Source: Buchnera aphidicola (Pemphigus obesinymphae)
GTDB taxonomy: Bacteria > Pseudomonadota > Gammaproteobacteria > Enterobacterales > Enterobacteriaceae
NCBI RefSeq assembly: GCF_026122815.1
Contig: NZ_JAIWQW010000005.1
Span: forward strand, 1 to 45,602
DNA: 45,602 nt
Reading direction: 5' to 3'
Below, piece after piece: positions 38,132 to 45,602 of the stretch. A program made the position numbers and the translations under genes. The number at the start of each line of letters is the position of its first letter. The first letter of the stretch is position 1. The notes below the pieces were generated by a model, which was given only the letters and a program-made list of their open reading frames with translations, was not told where the DNA came from and did no database searches.

Positions 38132-38169
38132 GTATAATGAAATTAAGAAACAACTTAATCTCATTATAC
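38132..38169 (-). terminator. 16-bp hairpin downstream of htpX
   Basis: GTATAATGAAATTAAG (38132-38147) pairs with CTTAATCTCATTATAC (38154-38169) with one mismatch in 16, around a 6-nt loop AAACAA. On the minus strand it is followed by T-rich sequence (TAATTTTCTTTTATTG), as expected for a terminator of htpX about 105 bases upstream. Confidence 0.65.
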
Positions 38170-38231
38170 GTAGTATTACACTGTAAGTAATAAATGCATT
38201 TTTTAAAAATGTTAATTTTAACATTACATAT

Positions 38232-38262
38232 AATATATTAGTATGTTTGATGCTAATATATT
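38232..38262 (-). terminator. 10-bp hairpin just after htpX
   Basis: The perfect inverted repeat AATATATTAG / CTAATATATT (38232-38241, 38253-38262) with an 11-nt loop lies 13 bases after the htpX stop. It is AT-only except the closing pair, so it is weaker than the 16-bp hairpin further on; the two may work in tandem. Confidence 0.5.
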
Positions 38263-38275
38263 TTCTATAATATTT

Positions 38276-39154
38276 TTATAGATATGAATTATTATATAAT
38301 GCTTCAATTCTTTTTTTTAATGGAGGATGAGACATAAATAAATTTATTATTGATTTATTTTTTCCATTGATACAAAACGCTAAGATGCTACTTGATTCCT
38401 TCGGTTCACAACTAGTTTTGAATCTTTCTAAAGCAGCAATCATCTTATTTCGACCAACTAATTTAGCAGATCCTGCATCAGCATGGAATTCTCGATAACG
38501 TGAAAACCACATAGTAATAATACTGGCAAATATCCCGAATATTAATTCTAATACTATGTAAGTTACTAAATATATTGCAGAATGACCATTTTTGAAATCA
38601 TTCGCATCTTTACTTCCAGATATAATGGAAGTAACTAATTGAGCAATAATACGCGATACAAATATTACAAATGTATTTACTACTCCTTGTACCAAAGTCA
38701 TAGTAACCATATCACCGTTGGCAATATGACTAATTTCATGTGCAATTACTGCTTCAGCTTCATCCTTAGTCATATTATTTAATAATCCAGTAGAAACAGC
38801 AATTAAAGAGGAATTACGACGAGGTCCTGTAGCGAAAGCATTCATATCTAAAGCATCATAAATAGCTACTTCTGGTGGTATGAGTCCCATTTTTTTGGCT
38901 TGTTGATGTACTGTTTTAGTTAACCATATTTCACTTTCATTTGATGGATAATGAATAATTCTCCCGTTAACAGATCGAATCGCTATCCATTTTGATAAAA
39001 GTAATGAAAATATAGAACCTCCAAATCCGAATAATCCAGATATAATTATTAAACCATATATACTATGAGATTGAATTCCTGTAAGACTAAGGATTATTCC
39101 AAATATGAACATGACGGATAAATTAGTCAACATAAAAAGAATAATACGCATCAT
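38276..39154 (-). CDS. htpX: Membrane zinc metalloprotease HtpX
   Basis: The 292-residue protein (E. coli 293) is an M48 inner-membrane protease that, with FtsH, degrades damaged membrane proteins. Two N-terminal membrane segments (about 5-25 and 33-55) precede the zinc site H139-E140-I-S-H143. A third metal ligand is expected in the [13 protein letters not shown] region. Two more membrane segments lie at about 155-175 and 195-215. The start ATGATG follows AAGGA. It is followed by two hairpins. Confidence 0.95.
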   Translation of the reverse strand: MMRIILFMLTNLSVMFIFGIILSLTGIQSHSIYGLIIISGLFGFGGSIFSLLLSKWIAIRSVNGRIIHYPSNESEIWLTKTVHQQAKKMGLIPPEVAIYDALDMNAFATGPRRNSSLIAVSTGLLNNMTKDEAEAVIAHEISHIANGDMVTMTLVQGVVNTFVIFVSRIIAQLVTSIISGSKDANDFKNGHSAIYLVTYIVLELIFGIFASIITMWFSRYREFHADAGSAKLVGRNKMIAALERFKTSCEPKESSSILAFCINGKNKSIINLFMSHPPLKKRIEALYNNSYL

Positions 39155-39688
39155 AATATTTTTCCTTTAATTCGTAAAATAAGTAATAATCGAAAATTAT
39201 TTTTGTATTTATAAAAAATTATTTTTTATTAATAAATTTAATTTAATAAAAAATAATTTAATTTTTATTAATTAAAATAAATTTAATTTAAATGTTGTTT
39301 AAAGATACGTTTTAATATCTATTTGAAATATTTTATTATAACATTTTTATTTTTTGATATTTTAATATGTTTACAAATATATTAAAATATAAATTTTATA
39401 TGATAAATTTATTTATAAAAATATTATTTTTTAAAATATTATAATAGAAATTATTATTTATTTTTTTTAAAAAATTCAATTATAAAAATACATAATTATT
39501 TATTTTAACACCGAATATTAAATTTATTAAATGTTAATAAATAAAATTTATTTTTTATATAATATTTAAGATAAAAAAATACATACATTTTATTGTTCTT
39601 TAAAATTAATTTTTAATAAATAAAATTAATAAAAATAAAAATGTACATTATATTATACTGAATAAATAAGGTAATAATCGTAAGAATG
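39155..39688. other. Spacer between zwf and htpX
   Basis: 534 bp of AT-rich sequence with no ORF of note. It should contain the htpX promoter. A run of TTTATTAA-like repeats near 39230-39300 is ordinary for this base composition. Confidence 0.4.
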
Positions 39689-41158
39689 TCAATCATTATG
39701 CCAAATTCTAGCATCTTGTTGAATAATTTTTTCAGATGCATCTGGACCCCACGTGCCAGATTTATACAGTGCTGGAAATTCATTTTTTTTGTTCCAAGCA
39801 CCAATGATTAAATCAATCCATTTCCATGATTCTTCTATTTCTTTTTTACTTACAAACAACGTTTGTATTCCTTTCATACTTTCTAATAGTAATCTTTCGT
39901 AAGCGTCTGATAAATTATTTTTATAAATTTTATCGGAATAATTAAAATTTAAATCAACATTATCTAACGTATATTCAGAATTTAAACTAGGTATTTTATT
40001 TAAAACTTGAAGAGTAAAGCCTTCGTTTGGTTGTATTTTGATTATAAGTTTGTTAGATGGTAATCTTGCATTATGGTAATCAAATAAATTTATTACAGGT
40101 TTTTTAAAAAAAATAACTATTTTAGAACATTTTACTGGTAATCTTTTACCTGTACGTAGGTAAAATGGAATACCAGCCCATTTCTTATTGTCTATGTTTA
40201 CTTTAATGGCTACAAAAGTTTCAGTTTTACTTTTTTCATTAGCATCATTTTCATTAATATAAGAAGGTACTTGTATACCATTTAGTATACCAGATGAATA
40301 TTGACCAAGAACAACATTTTTATTAAAATTAGCATCGTTAATGTGACGTAAAGATTGTAATATTTTAATTTTTTCTTTTCTGATACTATCAGTATTCAAA
40401 TTTTCAGGTGGAGACATAGTAATAGTCGTTAAAATTTGTAGTAGATGATTTTGAAGCATATCTCTAATTTGTCCTGATTGATCAAAATATCCCCATCTTC
40501 CTTCTATTCCAACTTGTTCAGCAACAGTGATTTGAACATGATCTATAATTTTATTGTTCCAATTATTAGAAAATATAATATTTGAAAAACGTAATGAAAG
40601 TAAATTTAATATGGTTTCTTTCCCTAAATAATGATCTATTCTAAATATTTGAGATTCTTTAAAATATTTACTGACCTGATTATTAATTTTTTGTGATGTT
40701 TTTAGAGATGTACCTAATGGTTTTTCCATTACTATTCGGGTTGGAGGAAGATTTAATTGATTTTTACTTAAACCTTGACATATAGAACTAAATAAATTTG
40801 GAGGAACAGCGAAATAATTAATAATTATATTATTTTTTTGATTTAATATGATTTGTAATTTTATAAAATCATTCGTATTTTTTACATCAAGATTACAAAA
40901 ATCTAACCGAAGAAATAATTTTTTTAAAAAATAATCATTTAATTTATCTTGCGCAAATGTTTCTAACGATTCTTTTACAAAAGAATGAAAAAAATTTTTA
41001 TTCCAATTAGCGCGTCCAACTCCAATAATTCTTGTATTCTCATGTAATTGATTAAATTTTTCTAATTGATAAAGAGCAGGTAATAATTTTCTACGAGTTA
41101 AATCACCTTTAGCTCCAAAAATAACTAAATCACATGCTTGATTTATTTTTGAAATCAT
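39689..41158 (-). CDS. zwf: Glucose-6-phosphate 1-dehydrogenase
   Basis: The 489-residue protein (E. coli 491) oxidises glucose-6-phosphate with NADP+, the entry to the oxidative pentose phosphate pathway. The Rossmann start IFGAKGDLTRRKLLPALYQL and the substrate-site motif RIDHYLGKET are intact. So are FYLRTGKRLP and the C-terminal WKWIDLIIGAW. NADPH made here would serve FabG and amino acid synthesis. E. coli has zwf and pykA divergent with hexR between them; hexR is missing and the 0.5-kb spacer holds no gene. Confidence 0.97.
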   Translation of the reverse strand: MISKINQACDLVIFGAKGDLTRRKLLPALYQLEKFNQLHENTRIIGVGRANWNKNFFHSFVKESLETFAQDKLNDYFLKKLFLRLDFCNLDVKNTNDFIKLQIILNQKNNIIINYFAVPPNLFSSICQGLSKNQLNLPPTRIVMEKPLGTSLKTSQKINNQVSKYFKESQIFRIDHYLGKETILNLLSLRFSNIIFSNNWNNKIIDHVQITVAEQVGIEGRWGYFDQSGQIRDMLQNHLLQILTTITMSPPENLNTDSIRKEKIKILQSLRHINDANFNKNVVLGQYSSGILNGIQVPSYINENDANEKSKTETFVAIKVNIDNKKWAGIPFYLRTGKRLPVKCSKIVIFFKKPVINLFDYHNARLPSNKLIIKIQPNEGFTLQVLNKIPSLNSEYTLDNVDLNFNYSDKIYKNNLSDAYERLLLESMKGIQTLFVSKKEIEESWKWIDLIIGAWNKKNEFPALYKSGTWGPDASEKIIQQDARIWHND

Positions 41159-41657
41159 TTTATCTCCTATTTATCATTTATTTGTTTTTATTTGAAAACT
41201 AGTAAAATTAATTGGAATTAATATTCAAAAAAAAATTTTATAAAATTTTAAAATTATTAAATTTTGTTTATTTTTTAATCATATTAGTATTTTTTATAAA
41301 AAATGCTTATAAAATGTCAATAAATGTATATGATACTTATTATTTATGTTTATATGCACGTTATTCATTTTTCATTTTTTATATATATCAAATTATATTT
41401 TTAATATGTATATGTTGAATTAATTATACATTTTATTTTTAATAAAAAATGATATTATTTACCATGTTTTAAATAATTTCATAATATTTACTATATTTTA
41501 TTAATGAGATAATTTTTCGGTATTAATTATATATGAAGTATTTTTACTATTTGACATAACTATATTATACTTGTATTTTTTATCAATTAAAGAAAAAATA
41601 AGTTGTGAAAAATATTATTTTTAATAATATTTTTACTTCTTTTAATCGAGAAATTTT
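41159..41657. other. Divergent promoter spacer zwf / pykA
   Basis: The 499-bp spacer corresponds to the place of hexR in E. coli, but no HexR-like sequence is seen. It must carry the promoters of both genes. A short hydrophobic ORF inside it (41212-41418, TTG start) looks like chance. Confidence 0.5.
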
Positions 41658-43103
41658 ATGTTAGAACGTCTTAGAAGAACAAAAATAGTTGTCACATTAG
41701 GACCAGCTACAGACAAAGAAGATAATCTTGAAAAAATTATTCAATCGGGAGCAAATGTACTAAGATTAAATTTTTCTCATGGTACAAAAGAAGAACATAG
41801 ATACAGAGCAGAAAATGCAAAAAAAATAATTAAAAAGTTAAATTGTAATTTAGCTTTACTTGGTGATCTACAAGGTCCTAAAATTCGTATTGCTAGATTC
41901 AAAAAAAATAGCATTAATTTAAATATTGGCGATTTATTTTTACTAGATTCAACATTAAGTAATAATGAAGGTAATCAAAATCAAGTAGGTATTGATTATA
42001 AACAATTACCTAAAGATGTTAAACCTAATGACATTTTATTATTAGATGATGGAAGAATTCAATTAAAGGTACTTAAATCTACTCATGAAAAAATATTTAC
42101 AACAGTATTAATAGGAGGATGTTTATCAAACAATAAGGGAATTAATAAATTAGGAGGAGGATTATCTTCAAAATCTTTAACAGGAAAAGATATGAATGAT
42201 ATTATTTTAGCATCTAATATCGGAGTAGATTATTTAGCAGTATCTTTCCCACGATGTGCTCAAGATGTGAAATTAGCTAGAAAATTAGCACAAGAATCAG
42301 GTAGTCATGCAAAAATTGTTGCTAAAATAGAAAGAGCCGAAGTAGTAGCTAATGACAAAGTGATAGATGAAATTATATGTTCTTCCGATGCTATTATGGT
42401 AGCAAGAGGAGATTTAGGTGTGGAAATTGGTGATCCTGCACTGGTAGGAATTCAAAAAACTCTAATCAGAAGAGCTCGACAATTAAATAGAGTAGTAATA
42501 ACTGCAACTCAAATGATGGAATCTATGATTAAAAATCCTATACCTACTAGAGCAGAAGTTATGGATGTTGCCAATGCTGTATTAGATGGAAGTGATGCAG
42601 TTATGTTGTCAGCTGAAACAGCAACAGGAAAATATCCTGTAAAAACAGTTTTAGTAGTATCTAAAATATGTCAGGGAGCAGAAAAAGTTCCAAGTATTAA
42701 TATTTCTAGACATCGATTAAATTTAAAATTTACTGATGTAGCAGAAGCTGTTGCTATGTCTGCTATGTATGCAGCTAATCATTTAGAAGGAGTACGTGCT
42801 ATAATTGCTATGACAGAATCAGGACGTACTGCATTAATTACTTCTCGAATTACGTCGGGTCTTCCTATTTTTGCTTTATCGCGTCATGAAAAAACATTAA
42901 ATTTAACTACTTTATATAGAGGCGTTATCCCAATATATTTTGATAGTGAGAAATCGGGAATATTTGTTGCTAAAGAAGCTATTCATTTATTACATAAAAA
43001 AGGATTACTATCATTAGGAGATTTAGTAATTTTTACGCAAAGTGATATTAAGGGACAAAGTGGTGAAACCAATACTACTAGAATTTTAAGAGTTTTAAAA
43101 TAA
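41658..43103 (+). CDS. pykA: Pyruvate kinase II
   Basis: The 481-residue protein (E. coli PykA 480) converts phosphoenolpyruvate and ADP to pyruvate and ATP. It matches PykA rather than PykF ([38 protein letters not shown]). The active-site Lys lies in [11 protein letters not shown], and the C-terminal regulatory domain ends TNTTRILRV as in E. coli. The ATG has GAG seven bases upstream. Conservation is high throughout. Confidence 0.97.
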   Translation: MLERLRRTKIVVTLGPATDKEDNLEKIIQSGANVLRLNFSHGTKEEHRYRAENAKKIIKKLNCNLALLGDLQGPKIRIARFKKNSINLNIGDLFLLDSTLSNNEGNQNQVGIDYKQLPKDVKPNDILLLDDGRIQLKVLKSTHEKIFTTVLIGGCLSNNKGINKLGGGLSSKSLTGKDMNDIILASNIGVDYLAVSFPRCAQDVKLARKLAQESGSHAKIVAKIERAEVVANDKVIDEIICSSDAIMVARGDLGVEIGDPALVGIQKTLIRRARQLNRVVITATQMMESMIKNPIPTRAEVMDVANAVLDGSDAVMLSAETATGKYPVKTVLVVSKICQGAEKVPSINISRHRLNLKFTDVAEAVAMSAMYAANHLEGVRAIIAMTESGRTALITSRITSGLPIFALSRHEKTLNLTTLYRGVIPIYFDSEKSGIFVAKEAIHLLHKKGLLSLGDLVIFTQSDIKGQSGETNTTRILRVLK

Positions 43104-43121
43104 TTTAAAAATTTTTTAAGA

Positions 43122-43155
43122 AAAATATATTTATATAGATATATAAATATATTTT
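43122..43155 (+). terminator. Perfect palindrome after pykA
   Basis: AAAATATATTTATAT (43122-43136) and its exact reverse complement (43141-43155) flank the 4-nt loop AGAT, 18 bases after the pykA stop. The 15-bp stem is all A/T. It is the likely terminator of pykA. Confidence 0.65.
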
Positions 43156-43520
43156 ACTCATTTATCATTACACGTTATTTAATGTTTTTAAATTAATCAT
43201 GAAATGAAATTTACTTTTATAAAAAAATATATTTTGATTATTAGTAATAAATTGCTATTTATTTTAAATAATAATTTGAAGTTTATGTGTTAATTATTTC
43301 ATTAAATTTAAATATATTATAAAATTTATATATATTAATATTATAATATATATTTTTATGTTAAATAAATATTAATTTTCATAATTAGAAAAATTATGTG
43401 GTAATATATTTAAAATTTTTTTAATCATCATTAAATGATGTTAATACATTTTAAAAATTTTCATAACTAATGCAGGGCAGCATAATACTAATTAATTTTA
43501 TTACAAACTATGTATTTTAT
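43156..43520. other. Spacer between pykA and znuC
   Basis: 365 bp of AT-rich sequence. In E. coli lpxM, mepM and the divergent znuA lie between pykA and znuC; none is recognisable here. No Zur operator could be identified. The promoter of znuCB should be here. Confidence 0.5.
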
Positions 43521-44237
43521 ATGTACTCATTAATTAAATTAAGAAATATTTTTATCAAATTCAATCATCGATGTATTCTTTCAAACGTTTCATTAAATTT
43601 AATACCTAATCAAATTTTAACTTTAATAGGACCAAATGGTGCAGGAAAATCTACATTAGTAAGAGTAATTTTAGGTTTATTAAAACCTAATTCTGGGAAA
43701 GTTGTTAGAAAAATTAACATAAAAGTTGGTTATGTACCTCAAAAATTACATTTAAATGTAACTCTTCCTATTACAGTAAATCGTTTTATGAGATTATCTC
43801 AAGGTATAACAAAATCATCAGTAAAAAAAGCATTACATCGTGTAAATATATTGCATATACAAAATCACCAATTACAAATACTATCCGGTGGCGAAATGCA
43901 ACGAATGTTATTAGCTCGTGCTTTATTAAAAGAACCAGAATTATTGATATTAGATGAATGTACTCAAGGCATAGATATTTCGGGACAAGTTGCTTTATAT
44001 AAATTAATCAATAACATTCGTCATGAATTAAAATGTTCTGTTCTCATAGTATCTCATGATTTAAATTTAGTAATGGCAACAACAGATGAAGTACTATGTT
44101 TAAACCAACATATATGTTGTTCAGGAACACCGGAGATAGTTTGTAAAAATTCAGAATTTATTTCTCTTTTTGGTGAAATAGGAATAAAAAATTTTGCGGT
44201 ATATCGTCACAAACATAATCATCGTCATGATTTTTAA
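43521..44237 (+). CDS. znuC: Zinc ABC transporter ATP-binding protein ZnuC
   Basis: From ATG 43521 the protein has 238 residues and begins [10 protein letters not shown], like E. coli MTSLVSLENV (251 aa). A longer frame to 43470 is not conserved, and neither start has a clear ribosome-binding site. It has Walker [10 protein letters not shown] (37-45), signature LSGGE (121-125), Walker B with D145-E146 (DEC where E. coli has DEP), and the H-switch region VSHDLNLV. The C-terminus is His-rich ([11 protein letters not shown]), as in E. coli. It drives zinc uptake with ZnuB. The periplasmic ZnuA gene is not in its usual place. Confidence 0.95.
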   Translation: MYSLIKLRNIFIKFNHRCILSNVSLNLIPNQILTLIGPNGAGKSTLVRVILGLLKPNSGKVVRKINIKVGYVPQKLHLNVTLPITVNRFMRLSQGITKSSVKKALHRVNILHIQNHQLQILSGGEMQRMLLARALLKEPELLILDECTQGIDISGQVALYKLINNIRHELKCSVLIVSHDLNLVMATTDEVLCLNQHICCSGTPEIVCKNSEFISLFGEIGIKNFAVYRHKHNHRHDF

Positions 44238-44261
44238 TACTTAACAGATGAGGTAAAATTT

Positions 44262-45056
44262 ATTTTAACTATAACTATATTACTTTTCCCAGGATGGTTA
44301 GCAGGAATCTTATTTACTTTTGTTACTGGTCCTTTAGGTTCTTTTATCATATGGCGTCGCATGTCTGCTTTTGGAGATACGTTATCTCATGCTTCTTTAT
44401 TAGGATTGGCTGGAGGAGCTTTATTAAACATCAATTATTTCTATATGATTTTATTTTTGTTATTAATTATTTCTATTCTTATTGTTTTTTTAGAACATAT
44501 TTCTTTTGTTTCTTTAGATACAATATTAGGAATAATATCTCATAGCGCTTTATCTTTAGGTATGATTATATTAAGCATGATGTCGGAAACAAAAAGAATC
44601 GGCATTTCTAATTATTTTTTTGGTAACTTATTAAAAGTTAATATATCAGATTTAATAGTGATTTTATTGGTGATTTTTTTTGTTTTATTCATTTTAATTT
44701 GGTATTGGAGAGAAATATTATGTTTTACGATCAATCGAGAATTGGCAATAGTAGATGGAATTAACGTTTCTAAAATGCGTTTAATTCTTATATTTATAAC
44801 TACTTTAGTGATAGCTATTTCTATAAAATTTATTGGTTCTTTAGTTGTTACTGCATTGCTAATTATTCCTGCGGCTACTGCTCAAAAATTTTCTACTTCT
44901 CCAGAAAATATGGCTATATTTTCTACATTTATAGGTATGTTAGGGTTCACGTTTGGAATGATAATGGCTGCATTTTTTGATTTTCCAACCAGTCCATCTG
45001 TTGTTTTGTTTCTATCATTTTTCTTTTTGTTAAGTCATTTTAAGAAAAATAATTGA
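44262..45056 (+). CDS. znuB: Zinc ABC transporter permease ZnuB, non-ATG start
   Basis: The frame runs unbroken from just after the znuC stop to 45056. E. coli ZnuB (261 aa) begins MIELLFPGWLAG. Here the homologous LLFPGWLAGILF starts at 44280, before any in-frame ATG (the first is at 44361, in the WRRMSAFGDTLSHASLLG motif, after the first membrane segment). GAGG at 44250-44253 lies eight bases before an ATT codon at 44262-44264, which would give 264 residues. So the start is probably ATT or another rare codon. The protein has about eight membrane segments, and LLIIPAATAQ is the conserved permease motif. Confidence 0.88.
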   Translation: MLTITILLFPGWLAGILFTFVTGPLGSFIIWRRMSAFGDTLSHASLLGLAGGALLNINYFYMILFLLLIISILIVFLEHISFVSLDTILGIISHSALSLGMIILSMMSETKRIGISNYFFGNLLKVNISDLIVILLVIFFVLFILIWYWREILCFTINRELAIVDGINVSKMRLILIFITTLVIAISIKFIGSLVVTALLIIPAATAQKFSTSPENMAIFSTFIGMLGFTFGMIMAAFFDFPTSPSVVLFLSFFFLLSHFKKNN

Positions 45057-45125
45057 ATATAGATATATATATTTCATATATAAATTATTATAAATAAAAA
45101 ATAATTTTTTAAACATATTCACTGA

Positions 45126-45602
45126 TTATTTTATGTTATGGTAAATATTTTGGATGTCTGTATTTTTTTTCAGTTTTCTAATCAATTTATAAAAAATTAT
45201 ATTTTCTTCTGGATTTACCGTAATAAAAATATAAGGAGTAAATAAAAATTCAGTATAACTTGGTTTAATATTGAAAGAATTAAGTTTTGATTTAATCATT
45301 TCTAATGAATCTGTATTAGAAATCAATTGAATATACTTATTTTCATAATTAGAAATATATTCAGCACCGTATTGTATAGATATATTTTTTATTGTTAAAA
45401 AATTATTTTTTTTGGAACAAAACATTGCTATTTTTTTTTTGAATAGATATTCAACAGAGGTAACAGGTGTTAAATTAAAATTAAATTTTGAAAAAATATA
45501 ACGTATTTCAGCAACAGTTCTATTTTTATTATCACTTAAACAATCTAATATAATAGCAATTCCTTTTTTACCATATCCTCCATATTGAATTCTTTTAAGA
45601 GA
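45126..45602 (-). CDS. yebC: YebC/TACO1-family regulator, 5' end outside the window
   Basis: The frame is open from the window edge (45602) to the stop at 45126, 158 residues. YGGYGKKGIAIILDCLSDNKNRTVAEIRYIFSK matches E. coli YebC ([33 protein letters not shown]). The domain then continues through VEYLFKKK to ...IRKLKKNTDIQNIYHN. E. coli YebC has 246 residues, so about 90 are missing beyond the edge. A run of ten A (plus-strand T 45431-45440) is in frame here. YebC family proteins bind DNA, or help translation of proline-rich stretches. In E. coli ruvC, ruvA and ruvB lie between yebC and znuB; here only 69 bp separate the two. Confidence 0.92.
   Translation of the reverse strand, partial: SLKRIQYGGYGKKGIAIILDCLSDNKNRTVAEIRYIFSKFNFNLTPVTSVEYLFKKKIAMFCSKKNNFLTIKNISIQYGAEYISNYENKYIQLISNTDSLEMIKSKLNSFNIKPSYTEFLFTPYIFITVNPEENIIFYKLIRKLKKNTDIQNIYHNIK

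Larger units (their letters stand above)
37493..38275. other. Spacer between htpX and yoaE with two hairpins
   Basis: A 0.8-kb AT-rich spacer without a gene. Two hairpins near the htpX side are listed separately. The promoter of the yoaE-tsaB pair should lie near its left end. Confidence 0.5.

Noticed and set aside
39613-39804. ORF overlapping the end of zwf
   Set aside because: It runs in a different frame over the conserved Zwf C-terminus and into the AT-rich spacer; nothing supports it.
41212-41418. Hydrophobic 68-codon ORF between zwf and pykA
   Set aside because: It starts with TTG, has no ribosome-binding site, is made of Ile, Phe, Tyr and Lys as expected from random AT-rich sequence, and matches no family I know.
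45431-45440. Possible frameshift of yebC at a run of ten A
   Set aside because: Translation across the run stays in the conserved YebC frame on both sides (VEYLFKKKIAMF); the first ATG after the run is simply internal.
1-45602. CRISPR arrays, insertion sequences, prophage, replication origin
   Set aside because: No spaced direct repeats, transposase or integrase motifs, or DnaA-box clusters were seen on either strand.

Overview
This window reads as a piece of the chromosome of an aphid primary endosymbiont of the Buchnera aphidicola type. The base composition is extremely AT-rich. Every recognisable protein is closest, from memory, to an E. coli/Enterobacterales protein. Gene order follows the ancestral enterobacterial order with many deletions, there are no insertion sequences, prophages or CRISPR arrays, and several spacers of 0.5-1.1 kb look like eroded genes. 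The species call is an inference from gene order and composition, not from a database search.

Layout. 1-2.4 kb: 3' end of deaD, then ridA and argI on the minus strand, with pyrBI missing between them. 2.9-12.3 kb (plus strand): pepA, valS, trhO, a 1.1-kb empty spacer where pyrD might have been, asnS and an OmpF-type porin. 12.7-21.0 kb (minus strand): hinT, ptsG, tatD(ycfH), holB, tmk, acpP, fabG, fabD, rpmF, rluC, a pruned version of the E. coli rluC-rpmF-fab-tmk-holB-ycfH-ptsG-hinT block. 21.6-24.7 kb: rne on the plus strand. 24.9-31.6 kb (minus strand): flgB to flgJ, the rod, hook and P/L rings of the flagellar basal body, without flgA, flgK or flgL. 32.7-33.2 kb: tRNA-Ser, tRNA-Cys, tRNA-Leu. 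33.2-41.2 kb (minus strand): rsmC, tsaB, yoaE, htpX, zwf. 41.7-45.1 kb (plus strand): pykA, znuC, znuB. The window ends inside yebC (minus strand).

The most striking signal is a set of genes whose reading frame breaks exactly at a run of ten A residues on the coding strand, each repaired by adding one A: fabG (an essential gene), tatD and rsmC. A run of nine A at the end of tmk behaves the same way. In all of them both flanking frames are otherwise intact and align end to end with the E. coli protein. This fits the poly(A) transcriptional-slippage rescue described for Buchnera and Blochmannia, but a homopolymer under-call in the sequencing must be excluded. Runs of ten A in rluC and yebC are in frame and serve as internal controls.

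Other points of interest: RNase E keeps recognisable membrane-anchor, enolase-binding and PNPase-binding segments within a rapidly diverged tail. Three genes (znuB, rsmC, hinT) lack an ATG at the conserved start. Residues at or next to active sites are replaced in FabD (GHSLG to GNSLG) and HinT (first His of the triad to Tyr). Several long hairpins stand out from the AT-rich spacers, including a 31/29-nt one upstream of rne and a roughly 21-bp one between flgH and flgI.
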